Assembly (NCBI GenBank): GCA_022496805.1
Contig: CM040085.1
Coordinates: 22,659,811 to 22,723,810, forward strand
DNA: 64,000 nucleotides
Source of the DNA: Pohlia nutans
Taxonomy: Eukaryota > Streptophyta > Bryopsida > Bryales > Mniaceae
Direction: 5' to 3'
Below the pieces are notes generated by a model that was not told the DNA's origin, searched no databases, and was given only the letters and a program-made list of their open reading frames with translations. Position 1 is the first letter of the stretch. Every line of letters begins with the position of its first letter. The position numbers and the translations under genes were made by a program. Shown here piece by piece: positions 1 to 10,800 of this stretch.

Positions 1-1829
1 AGTCCAAGTGTCTAACGATGTCGACGAAATCCACAAATATCGTCGAACATTCATACAACTTAGTACAAGCTTTACAAATTCCTGTCTTTCCACTGGATCA
101 TTAAGTATCAAAGAAATACCTCGTGTGGAAGACGACCAAGTTCAGCCATGAACACATCGCAGACTTGCTTGTATGTTGAAACCGGGCACTTGTCCAACAT
201 AGATGCCCGCATGATTTTTACATACTCCTCAGGCAACAGGTAATCCTGCAAAGATAGTTAGGGTAGTTGAGAAACCCCAAATGACTTTCCCAATAATTTA
301 ACTTGAATTCCTTCTTCAATACCATTGAAACTTGCAAGGAATCGATACCCGTTAATAACATAGTTTTCACAAACAAGAAAATTCCGGATAAAAGTACCGA
401 ATTATAAGAAAATTCAACGAAGTATAGATTCACGCACCAATTGACCAATGTGCTGACCGAGCTTGATGTAAATCCCTCCATTCTTGAAACACAAGGCTTG
501 CAACCTATTGGCGCAGCGCACATGTGCTTCATGCTTAGCTAGTTCTCGCTCAGCGCTCCCCTCCGCAAGACCATACAATGAATACTTGTAATCTGCCAAA
601 AACATGTAAATTGGAGCTCCATGTGCTTCATGCAAAATTTCCCATTCGCTAGGAACATCTACAGAAATGAAACAAAAGTTTGCAGAAAACAGCAAGTAAT
701 AAAACTACTAACGGGATCATTGCACGAAGCTATCGGAACCACCAATTTGATATTATGATATTAGGACCTTAAACCCTAATATTTTATTCAATCTTAAACA
801 GAACGGCCAAGCCCTACTCGCTCCGCTCCGTAGGGTTTATGATTTCTAAAGGTGATTTACAAACAATTTTAAAAAATGGTGGAAGTCCGTATATATGAAA
901 AATAGTAACTTATACACCGCAAGAAGCTATCGGAACCGCTAATTTGATAATTATGACACGGTGATTCTAACTGTGATTCTAGATGCAGCATTTCTCGAAA
1001 TAGCTTCAAAAGACCTAGAAGGCTAGAACTACAGCCAGAAAAAAAAAAAGTACACCGTAGACGCATTGTACTTGTTCCATCAACCCGGGGCGAACGAAAA
1101 AAATACACAAACAAGTAGAACGCGCTAGACGATTAGAAAGCAAACCAAATATGGAATCGCGTCAGTTCAAACATACCAAGGAGCTCCCAACCTTAGTAAA
1201 TGAAAAGCTCCACATCTACCGCAATTCACAGCTTTAACAAAAATATTTTGTTCCCCTAAACCTCCAGAATGAATTTATCAGGTCATCTAACCTGAAATCA
1301 TCGCAACGGCAGTGGTCACGTCACGCGCCAAGCGCACGGGAATGGTATACAACATGGTGGCCCTCCGGACCGGGTGTTCTCCACTGGCAATCCAAGCCGC
1401 AGCTCCCACCAGCCCCGTGCCAACTGCAAGATTCCCCAGCCTCCTTGGCCATCCTCTCCTCGCCACTACAACCGGTGTAGTAGTGGCAGTCGTGGCAAAC
1501 CCCCGGCTCCTCCCAAAGGCCTGCTCAGCTCGAGAAACCTCGAAAATTCCCTTGGAAAACTCGGGAGAAATCACAGCGGAGGACGGACCGCGCACCGCTC
1601 TGCCCGCCAGTGCCGCCAGGCGGCGCCGCGCTTGAATCATCGCTGCGGCAAAGCTCGAGAAACCCCTGTTGCTGTGTTGCAATCCTACTGTATGAAGCTC
1701 AAGTGCCCTGGCTTGGGTGCTAAACCCTAAAAGAGCGAGGTGGAGAAGACGAAGGTGACGTGGTCGAGCCTGAGTCGCGGGAAAACCGGTCGTTGGTAGT
1801 TGACAGTTGGTGTCCACGGTGGCATCCAT
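1..1829 (-). CDS. ABC1/UbiB (ADCK1-like) atypical kinase, 5' part only
   Basis: Three exons are visible: 1829-1292, 592-438 and 245-120. They join in phase (1, 0, 0) through GT-AG introns, and the gene runs off the left edge. The joined protein continues ISDYKYSLYGLAEGS, then GIYIKLGQHIGQL and DYLLPEEYVKIM. The KxGQ motif (IKLGQ) and the following PEEY are signatures of the ABC1/ADCK family; the order resembles animal ADCK1 and its plant mitochondrial relatives. The catalytic half lies outside the window. The N-terminus is rich in Arg, Ala and Ser with a hydrophobic stretch (LVGAAAWIA), which fits a mitochondrial presequence followed by a membrane anchor. Known members are inner-membrane proteins linked to quinone or lipid homeostasis; that role is inferred here. 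The start may be 1829 or the internal Met before IQARRRLAAL. Sure of the family, less sure of the start. Confidence 0.85.
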
Positions 1830-2392
1830 TCCCCTCTTTTACGGTAGATTGCCCCCATAACCGCCCACCCCCAATTCTGGTCTTGTTGGTGTTCTCAACA
1901 ATTGCCACCCAAGCAATCTAAATCCAAGCACTTGTATCGTAATGTACCTAAGGCTTAAGTTCGGCAAAATATAAATATTTTACACTGAACCAAATTAACT
2001 TGTAAATTATTATAAGCATCAACCGAAAATAGATAAATGAACATTGCAACTACACTACTTTTTGCTAATAGTATTAATTCCAAAAGCCAAAATTTACACC
2101 CAATCATTTGTTTACTCTAAAAGCAACAATCCATTGCATATTGACACACAATAAAAGGTTTACTTCACTACTAGAAAATCTTGTGACCGTAGTACCATGT
2201 TGATCGTGGCAGTTGATTGGGACGAGTTGTCCCGAACATTTTCCAACCGAAATGATAATTTACACACACACACAGACATATATGAAACTTGCCCGAATAT
2301 TTTTTTGGCATGCGCGGAAAAAAAAAGTAGATTGCCTAGGAAAAAGTCGTTGCCCTGAAAATTTTGGCTGCCCCCAAGAAAATTCGGCAACC

Positions 2393-2532
2393 AAGTCTAA
2401 CGACTAGGGTTGCCGGAAACACCACCGGGAGGTCTACCACAGCCTACCCGGGCTCCATCGCCAGCAGTTGGAATCAAACACAAGACCTTCTAACTCCTAA
2501 CCAAGTACTAAACCACCATACCACATAAGAAT
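2393..2532 (-). mobile_element. tRNA-derived SINE-like sequence
   Basis: Read on the minus strand, the stretch starts GTGGTATGGTGGTTTAGTA and later has GTTTGATTCC. These resemble RNA polymerase III A and B boxes at about tRNA spacing. It does not fold into a complete tRNA, so a SINE head or tRNA relic is more likely. Confidence 0.45.
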
Positions 2533-4141
2533 CTTTGTGCAAGTCAATGATTTTTTTAATAATTATAAATGAACGTAACCATTGGTGATTTTTTTGCCAT
2601 GTAAATTTTATTTTATTTCCATTTTTTTGCACTAGATCATGCATGATTTTTTCTATATTAAAATAAATTAGTTTATTTTTATTTTTATTTTTATTTTTTG
2701 ACAAAATCGTAAAGGCTGATAGGGATTGGTTTTTTCATCAGACTTTGGATATTTTTAGTGATTAAATAAAACCTTTTTTCCAAACTCTTTTTTGAACTAG
2801 ATCATGGAGGCCTTTTCTATATCCAAAAAAAAAATTCAAAAAAATGATTTTGATTTTTGACGAATCTATGATGGCTGAGAGGTTTTCTTTTTTCAATTTG
2901 CATACTTTTAGTGATGGTAAAAAAATTTATTTTCCAATTTATTTTATGTATGGATTAGAAATATCCGTAAAGTCTGAGAATCTATGGATTCCCATATTGT
3001 GTCAGTCAAAAGTCCAGTACGAGGTATAAGAAAGGTAGGGCATCTCCAATGTCAAAAATAAAAACCAATTGAGTTTTGTTTCCGGAAAGCAAACTTGGGT
3101 GACTGAGTTTGCTTCCGAAAAAATAGCACGTTGCGTGGATGGTGCACGTACAAGAATTGTAGGGAGCGTGAGAATCAAAATAGAAAGTTGGAATTGAAAG
3201 TATGAGGCATTGGTCAGTTGGATACAATGCCGTTGGGAGTCTTGGATTCAGTGAGGGAGAGCTAGACTCGGATGAGATGAGTTCTTATAGAGTCTTCGGA
3301 GGGCTAGTTGGCCATCCTTCCACTTTTATTTTAAAACTCTTGATTTCTAGTTTTGCTCTATTTTTGAGCCAACACTCCTAATTTACCTCAAATCTCACCA
3401 TCTCCATAAATTTTCATTTCTCTCAATTTGATTGAATGGGAGATCAAATTCAAGAGCAGTCAAGGAGAGACTTTGCGAATTTCTCTATTAAGAATTTTTT
3501 CTTTAAAGTCACATTTGGGTTTCATTTATTTCTTTGTAGAAGTCACCACTATGCTTCTTCTCTTCTTTTCAAATACAGTATTTCAATCCTTTTGTAGGGT
3601 TTAAACTTCAACAAACCTATCAATAAATAAATCTTAATTTAAATAACCCCAAGGTTTAATTTTTTGAAATTTATAACTTCAATGCTCATTTTTTTTTAAA
3701 TTGGAGTTGCCGTCTCTTGCTTGCAAATGTAACTATTAAATTGAACATCTCAATTATCTACAAAAATGTGACTATAAGTCATAACATACAATCTTATGAT
3801 ATGGCTAAAATAGGTCTTATTGTGGAAAAAGAGCCTATATTTCACTTAATCTATATGAACAAAGTCTATACTTTACTTAATCTATATGAAAAGGACCTAT
3901 ACTTCGCTTAATCTTAACATGTCTTGTATAGGCCTTTTTCATATGATAAAAGCTTCTATAACACCCAATTTGAGAAATTAAAATAAAATAAGTTTTAATA
4001 GATCATTGATCGAGTTGCCATTCCAAATAAAATAAAATAAAAATAGATCAAAAATTCAAATGCAATCTAGAAAAGAATTGACACATGTTCGATGTGGGCA
4101 AAGAGAGGTTATAAATCAAACTACACAATGACTTACAACTA

Positions 4142-4356
4142 CAGAACGTTCTTTAGAGGGGTACTGTTGCATTTGGGGCACTTGAAAGATCTGCATCTAC
4201 AGTGTCTTGGAATCACAAGCATCTTGGAGGATCTACAATAACTTCAATTGGGCCAAGCAACCATGATTGAAGAGTTGAATTATTTTATTAGTACTTTACA
4301 CTGCAGTAGCATTGTATAGAAAGGGTGTGGTCCAGCAAGGGCTGAAGATCGTTATG
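4142..4356. mobile_element. Diverged MITE of the ACATAACATTC-terminus family
   Basis: The ends (ACAGAACGTTCTTTAGAG and, at the right, GATCGTTATGTA) and the GGGTGTG motif near the right end resemble the better preserved element at 26012-26263. The match is partial. Confidence 0.35.
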
Positions 4357-4712
4357 TATCTAGAAACCAAAATAAAATTGCAACATATACAATCAATGAT
4401 ACCAAAATATAGTTTTGTAGTTTCTAGTTTAGCAATAAGTTGAGCCTTTTTTCACACTCTTCAATCTTTGTATATGTACTTACAACTTAAAACAAAGTAA
4501 GGTACCGTAGTATCTCCATTCTTGTGTGTTTCCACTACTATAATAAGTGTATTTCCTATTATTAAAAAAAGAAAGCAATTGTGAATCTTGTTCCCATTTT
4601 GAAGAAGATTACACCACGCTAAAATTCGTCAATGTTATTCAAGTCCTATACGTTACAAGTATTTGAAGTTTTGCTTATGGATTTCCCTAGAGCTGTTGAG
4701 CAATACATTTAA

Positions 4713-5838
4713 TTAACTCCTAGACATCCTCATCCCTCTTCAAATTTGGAGAATATCAAAGATGTCTTATAAAATGTAACTAATAGGGATATTTTGAACT
4801 TGATGTATGAATAAAAGTTGAACATTATGAATTTTTGATACTATCCATACAATTAGATCTATGATTGTTGTCCCTAATATTTTTGTATGAAATTTGAAAC
4901 TTAAAATTCAAAATTCTTTTGTAATTTGATTACGAATAAGATATTGAGATTTTGTACATGAAATTTGTTGCGATTGGTTGAAATGTAATTATCTTAGTGC
5001 AGTGATTTTTGGAGATTTTTTGGTTGTTGAATTTTATGAGTTGACATTTTTAACCCTTTAACGTTCCATTCCTTTGTAGAATAGTCAAACTACACTTTTA
5101 TATACAGTTCGGCTTTCAAGATTTGTTAAATATATTTTTAAATATTTTTCATGCATGAAATTGTATGTTTCCTATTAGTCCTAAAATTTTCCGATTTTCT
5201 TGACACAAAATGAACTTTTTACAATTTTTTAGGTCAAATACTTCAAGAAATTCATATTAATTACAAAAAATCTTCAAAAAATATAAAATTTCTAGAACAT
5301 GTGCAAAAGACAATGGAGAATCACATGATATATTTTATGTAGATTTTTTTAATTTAAATTTTAAAATTCAAAAGGTGAACATCCTATGCAGTGTAATTTA
5401 GACCTTGAGCTACATAGCTTGCAATAAAAATAAAATATTCAATACTTGAAAATTTTATAATCCGAAAAGTGAAGTGAAAACTAGATTCGATAGACTTCAT
5501 TTTCTCAAGTGAAAGCAATAGCAAAAAACTTCATCTCAAGGTCAAAATTGACTTTGACCAACAAACATCCACTATTTGGATGCACGGTCCTTAAAGGGTT
5601 AAGAACACTTTTACAGTCAAATCTTTGAAATTTTGGGTGAATCACTACAACATGAAATGATGCATAATTTTTTCACAAATCATCCCCTTTCTAATCGGAT
5701 CACATATGCATGAAGTTAACTTCCCATCAAATATTTAGTAAAAAAATCCACATTGCAAGAAGTCAATGACGGATGAGAAATCTGTGTTTGATTCTATACA
5801 TCGTTCACATTCTAGACAGTTAGACGTTTAGGAGTTAA
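4713..5838 (+). mobile_element. piggyBac-like MITE, family B (copy B1), split by a nested element
   Basis: The left end TTAACTCCTAGACATCCTCA and the right end TAGACGTTTAGGAGTTAA are imperfect terminal inverted repeats with TTAA at both outer edges. The interior matches copies at 20811-21337, 47605-48043 and 55471-56047. Without the nested insert (5050-5602) the length is about 575 bp, like the intact 55471 copy. There is no coding capacity. Confidence 0.75.
5050..5602 (+). mobile_element. piggyBac-like MITE, family A-type ends, nested in B1
   Basis: It begins TTAACCCTTTAACGTTCC and ends TTAAAGGGTTAA. It interrupts B1 exactly at a TTAA that is uninterrupted in the related copy at 20811 (site 21141-21144). 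The interior is non-coding and only partly like the other A copies. Confidence 0.8.
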
Positions 5839-6208
5839 CTACGAATTTAGCCTACCGATGGGAATGGAGAAACAAGGTTACAAGTTTCAAAACTAATTTA
5901 AAAGAACGCAGTCCAAGGCAATTAAAATTTTGTGAGAATGAGAGTATTCCGTTGTCCATTAACTCTGGAATGCCAGTAAAGACATTAAATGTCTTTTGCA
6001 TGAAAAAAAAGGGGACAAAAAGTGCTTTGGAAATTGTTTTTTCTTCATCCATTTTGTCGATGAAGCATGTAGTTGCTATTTATATTGACAACTTTTGCAT
6101 GTAATGTACAAAGTGTCAATATTGGGTCTCAATTGCTAATTGAGTAGTAAAAATGCACCATGGTGTAGTGTATTTTAAGTTTTGAGGATCTTTTTACCAA
6201 AACTCAAT

Positions 6209-6755
6209 TTAACCCTTTAACGTCCCAATTCAACACTGTTTTCAAAGTTTTGTTATAAAATGTTTGATGAAAAATAAAATTGGAGTTGATGTACAAAACA
6301 AAGTTGTAAATGTTAATGTGAAGATAACATCTGTACGGTTGAATTCATCATATTTATTATTAATATTTTTTAATTAATTTTGCAAGGTTTTCTCTTGAAA
6401 TTCAATTTAAAGTTCAAAATCAATACAAAAAATCAAAAAATATTGTAATGTAATTGGAATAACATGCACTACAAGATGGTATGGTTTCCATTATTTGATT
6501 CTACTTATTATGGAAAATCATGTTTAAGGTCTCACTTTTTGAACTAAGAATGAAACTTGACATAACCCACTTTTGTTATTTTTTCAAAAATTCACATCAT
6601 CTTATTTTGAAGATCCATACTGTACAAATAGTAGTCAACTAGCACAAGAATCAAGAGAATTTTGGATGGTGAAAAAGATCACCGTATGTGGTGAAAGGAC
6701 GCGTTAGAAATCATTCAGCGTCCAAAATATGGACGTTGGGGCATCAAAGGGTTAA
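6209..6755 (+). mobile_element. piggyBac-like MITE, family A
   Basis: TTAACCCTTTAACGTCCC is at the left and GGACGTTGGGGCATCAAAGG followed by GTTAA at the right. It is 547 bp long, non-coding and homologous to the copies at 29579 and 54918. Confidence 0.8.
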
Positions 6756-6995
6756 ACCATTAAAATGATGTGTTTTGAATTTGAGCATTACTAGCAATAT
6801 AAAGTTTACGAAATCTAGTATCTACTACTCTTTGATTTTTGAAATTTTTAAAGTTTTAATCTTTTTTTTACGGTCACAAGTTGAATATCCATTACCATGT
6901 GATGGTTATTTTTGCTAATTTTACGATCACAGTAAAAAAAATTCTACCATGATGATCTTCATTGTGATTTACACCCATGGTAGAAAATTTGGCGT

Positions 6996-7001
<6 letters not shown>

Positions 7002-7053
<52 letters not shown>
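7002..7053. repeat. (TA)n microsatellite
   Basis: About 26 uninterrupted TA units. Confidence 0.95.
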
Positions 7054-7056
<3 letters not shown>

Positions 7057-7586
7057 AATTGATATGATTTTCATTAGCATTCACTTTTAAAATTTACAAT
7101 AATTACAATTTTTCACCATATGTATGGATACTTTTTGACATGTATTGTACACCAATGGTGAGCGTATATGGCATCTTTTGCATGAAATGAACCCAAACTA
7201 AACAATGTTCTACACTGTACTGTACTTCCAGATGAACATTCATTTATTATTACTTATTTATATTAGATACACATGCCTTCATCTACTAAAATTATAATAT
7301 TGAACTTTAATGTTAATTACAGTACCAAAATAAATTGTGGAATGTGATGCTAATTCCATGGTAATTCCATGGTGTCCTGTAGGAGTTAACGTTGCATACT
7401 GATAAGAAACATATTGTATACAAGTGATCAAACACAAATTACAAAATCTACCCTATGTCGTGGTTAGTTTTGACATAAATAAATTATTTTTTTGTCAAAA
7501 AGCGCCACATGTCATCTTGTGGCAGGTTCAGGGTGACGTGGATCCTCAAAATCTGACGTGGAAACTCAATTTCAACACCAAGCAAT

Positions 7587-7757
7587 CTGAATCTGACGGT
7601 ATATACCGTATATGTATTATACATCGACACAAACTAGAATTCTGCACTCAGCAGGACAATACAACTAACCTGTACTGAATCTGACGGTATATATACGTAT
7701 TATACATTGACACACATCATAATTCTGCACTCAGCAGGACAATACAACTCACAGAAA
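7587..7757. repeat. Tandem duplication (~85 bp x 2) downstream of the dioxygenase
   Basis: Two direct copies start CTGAATCTGACGGTATATA at 7587 and 7675 and both run through TCTGCACTCAGCAGGACAAT. The pair lies 50-220 bp beyond the dioxygenase stop codon, so it is probably in or near that gene's 3' UTR. Confidence 0.85.
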
Positions 7758-7809
7758 AGATTCCATAGTTTTGAATGTTCCATGTTGTCAAAATGAGAGA
7801 AGTAGTTGG

Positions 7810-10800
7810 TCACTGCTGTGAGTCTGGGAGTTCCAGGTACTTCAAACCATCCATGGGCACTTCACGTCCCACATAATGCGCCCGGTATTCATTCACAGTG
7901 AAGGGCCGGTACTTGAGCGGCCGCTCTTTGGTTACCAGCTCCGGTGGCACTTTGAGCGGCACCGTGTTGTCTATACCGTAGAAGTAGATGGTAGCATACC
8001 GAGATCTGGTTGTGTTTAATGCCACTCGGTGGGCTGCACTGTGCAGTATACCATTTGTGATGGCCTGCACCCATCCCCCATCAAAAACAAAATACTTAAA
8101 TCTTTGACTGGAAAACTCCAAAATATAGCTGCCAACATAAGGAAGAATTTAAGAATTCAAGGAATCAGGGTGTTTAAGATGCTCCAAATCTCTGACATCT
8201 TGCCAAATCCTCTCACATCTTGACTCGTCCAAGAATGACAGTGTTGATACTCAACCAACAAGTCTAGGTACTCCCAGCCACAATGAAAAGAGATACTACT
8301 CTTGAATGTTATGTGAATCATTCAAGGAAGGTTGGACTCTGATGAAAAGTTTGGTAACGCCGATGAAGCAGTTTTCTGACTGTCGTCTTACAATTGGGTA
8401 CACAAAAAAAATCCTGGTGAGAGGGGTTACCAACCTGGACAATGAACTCAAGCGGATTTCATTGCAAAACTTGCTTACAATTAGGTGTAACAAGACAGAT
8501 TCAACACAAAAAGGTGATGAACATCGTTGAAAGGTTTGAAGATTCAAATCCTGGTGAGAGTGGTTACCAACCTGGAAAGTGAATGATGGAAATGTTTTTC
8601 TTGATAATGCAAATTACCAGGACAGTGACGGTTGGACTCTGATGTTTTTATCGTTTTTGAGTAATGCAAATGAAGCAGATTTCATTGCAAAATCTGACTG
8701 TCCTCTTACTTACGATTTGGGTGTAACAAGACAGACTCAACATAAAAGGTGATGATCACTGATGACATCACAATATTGGCAAGTCACGTTTCTTCTGCGA
8801 TGTTTTACACATGCACATACAATAACAATACGTTAAACATACGATAAACGCACATGAATCCTAAGTTTTACGAATATTAAACATAATCACCCTTGTTGAT
8901 CCTGGCGAGGGAGAGGGGTGACACAGGAAACCCTCACAGTTTGACTCCCGGGCCAAACTTGGGGTGGGGGGTAAAAATGAGGGATTTTTACCCCAGGGCA
9001 GTTTTTTTTAACCCCACGCCCGTCAAAAGCACCATGGTTTTACCCCGGTAAAGGTTCCAGAAAGGGAGTCAAAGTTTGACCCCCGACTCCCAATCTACAC
9101 TTTCGGTCACATTGCTAAATGGGGTAAAAAATGAGGCCAAACTATCCACTTTTTACCCCGGCGAAAATGTCTGGGACCCAGGCTGTGTGACAAAGCAAAT
9201 TACACACCTGGAAAGTGTCGCCGAGGTTGCATACGAAGGTGGAATCATCTGGGCGGATGTCGATCCAGTTGCCATCCTTGAGCACTTGCAAGCCTCCCAC
9301 CTCGTCTTGGTAGAGGATGGACAACATCTGGGGGTCGGTGTGCGCCGGGATGCCGAACACCTTGGATGGGTCCGGGCAGGGCGGGTAATGGTTCACCCGG
9401 GCCGTGCTGATGGCGTTGGGCGTCTCCAGCTTTGTGAACGTGTCCGGGCTCAGCCCCAAGCTCTCACTCAGGCACTCCACCATCAGCCGTGCCAGCTCCC
9501 TCATTGTGCCGAAGTAGTCCATTAAATCCGCTCTAATCACAATTCCATGAGTTCAGCAAATATCAAGAGTCGAGGACCAAGATTTCATGGTTTCAAAACA
9601 CAGGGTCCCAGACATTTTTGCCGGGGTAAAAAGTGGATAGTTTGGTCTCATTTTTTACCCCATTTAGCACTGTAACCGAAAGTGCAGATTGGGAGTCGGG
9701 GGTCAAACTTTGACTCCCTTTCTCGAACCTTTATCGAGGTAAAACATGGTTTACTAGGGTAAAACCATGGTGCTTTTGACGGACGTGGGGGCAAAAAAGA
9801 ACTTCCCTGGGGTAAAAATCCCTCATTTTTACCCCCCCACCCAAGTTTGGCCCCGGAGTCAAATTGTGAGGGTTCCCCATGAAATGACCAAATTCATTTT
9901 GAAAAATGCAATTCAGACAGGGCCTAATATTATATTACGAACATTGTACATGTCCAAAAACAAATAGAAACTGAGTAATAGTAGTAGTGATATGGACCAA
10001 GATTTCCTCGTTTCAAAATGACCAAATTCGTTGTGAAAAATGTAATTCTTACAGGACCAAATATTATATTACCAGAATCAGTGCACATGTTGGCCCAAAA
10101 GCAAATAGAAACTGAACAAAAGAATGACCCCACAACAAAAGACCAGAATTTCATGGTCTTAAAATGACCGATTTGATTTACCGTAATGTACAGAATATTT
10201 TTGAGTAATAGTAGTAGTGACACGGCACCTTTTGAGGACAATGCCAACTAAGGGTTCTTTAAAGATAAATCATGCCAAATTAAAGCTCTGAACATACTTT
10301 CACGATGGCTAATTGGCATGGGGAGCTCTCCCTTGGCACAACTTTGCAAACCAAGGTGCATGAGAATCTTGTCAATCCAGAGAGGGTTCTCTAGAATGTT
10401 ATGGTAATTCACACAAGGCCAAGATTTTTTGTCACCGAAGAACATTGCACACGTTAGTCAAAAAATAAATTAAAATTTGAACAGAAGAAAATCCCCATAT
10501 GACCCACTCAAAAGTGCTTAACCCCTAAAGGACCACGAGGCCACCACGTGGCTTCCGGAACTAGAAAGTAAGGAATTTCGAGTTGTTGAACCGTGAATTG
10601 TAAAGTGAGCAACAAAGAGACCCTAGTTCTTTTTGAGAGTTGAATCCGTGAGTACTTCTTGATTGAAATTTCATGAAGTGTGCAATTTTTGGTGATTTTT
10701 TTGAGTCGCACGGTGGGTATTTTGGCGTCACTTCAGACCCTCATATCTTCTTCCTCGCACCTCCAAATCACTTGAAATTTTTTCCACATTTTTAAAATGA

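Larger units (their letters stand above)
1830..4712. other. Upstream and intergenic DNA, AT-rich, no gene seen
   Basis: The first ~200 bases are the presumed promoter and 5' leader of the ABC1 kinase; I see no convincing TATA box. A CACTA-like terminus (CACTACTAGAAAA) begins at 2166 but I could not find its partner. The rest is AT-rich with homopolymer runs and only short ORFs of no recognisable family. Confidence 0.5.

Noticed and set aside
3040..3315. A possible MITE starting GGGCATCTCCAATG
   Set aside because: The start resembles a common plant MITE terminus, but no matching inverted end was found.
9076..9525. A 149-residue open frame on the plus strand
   Set aside because: It is the antisense shadow of dioxygenase exon 4, whose minus-strand translation has the family motifs.
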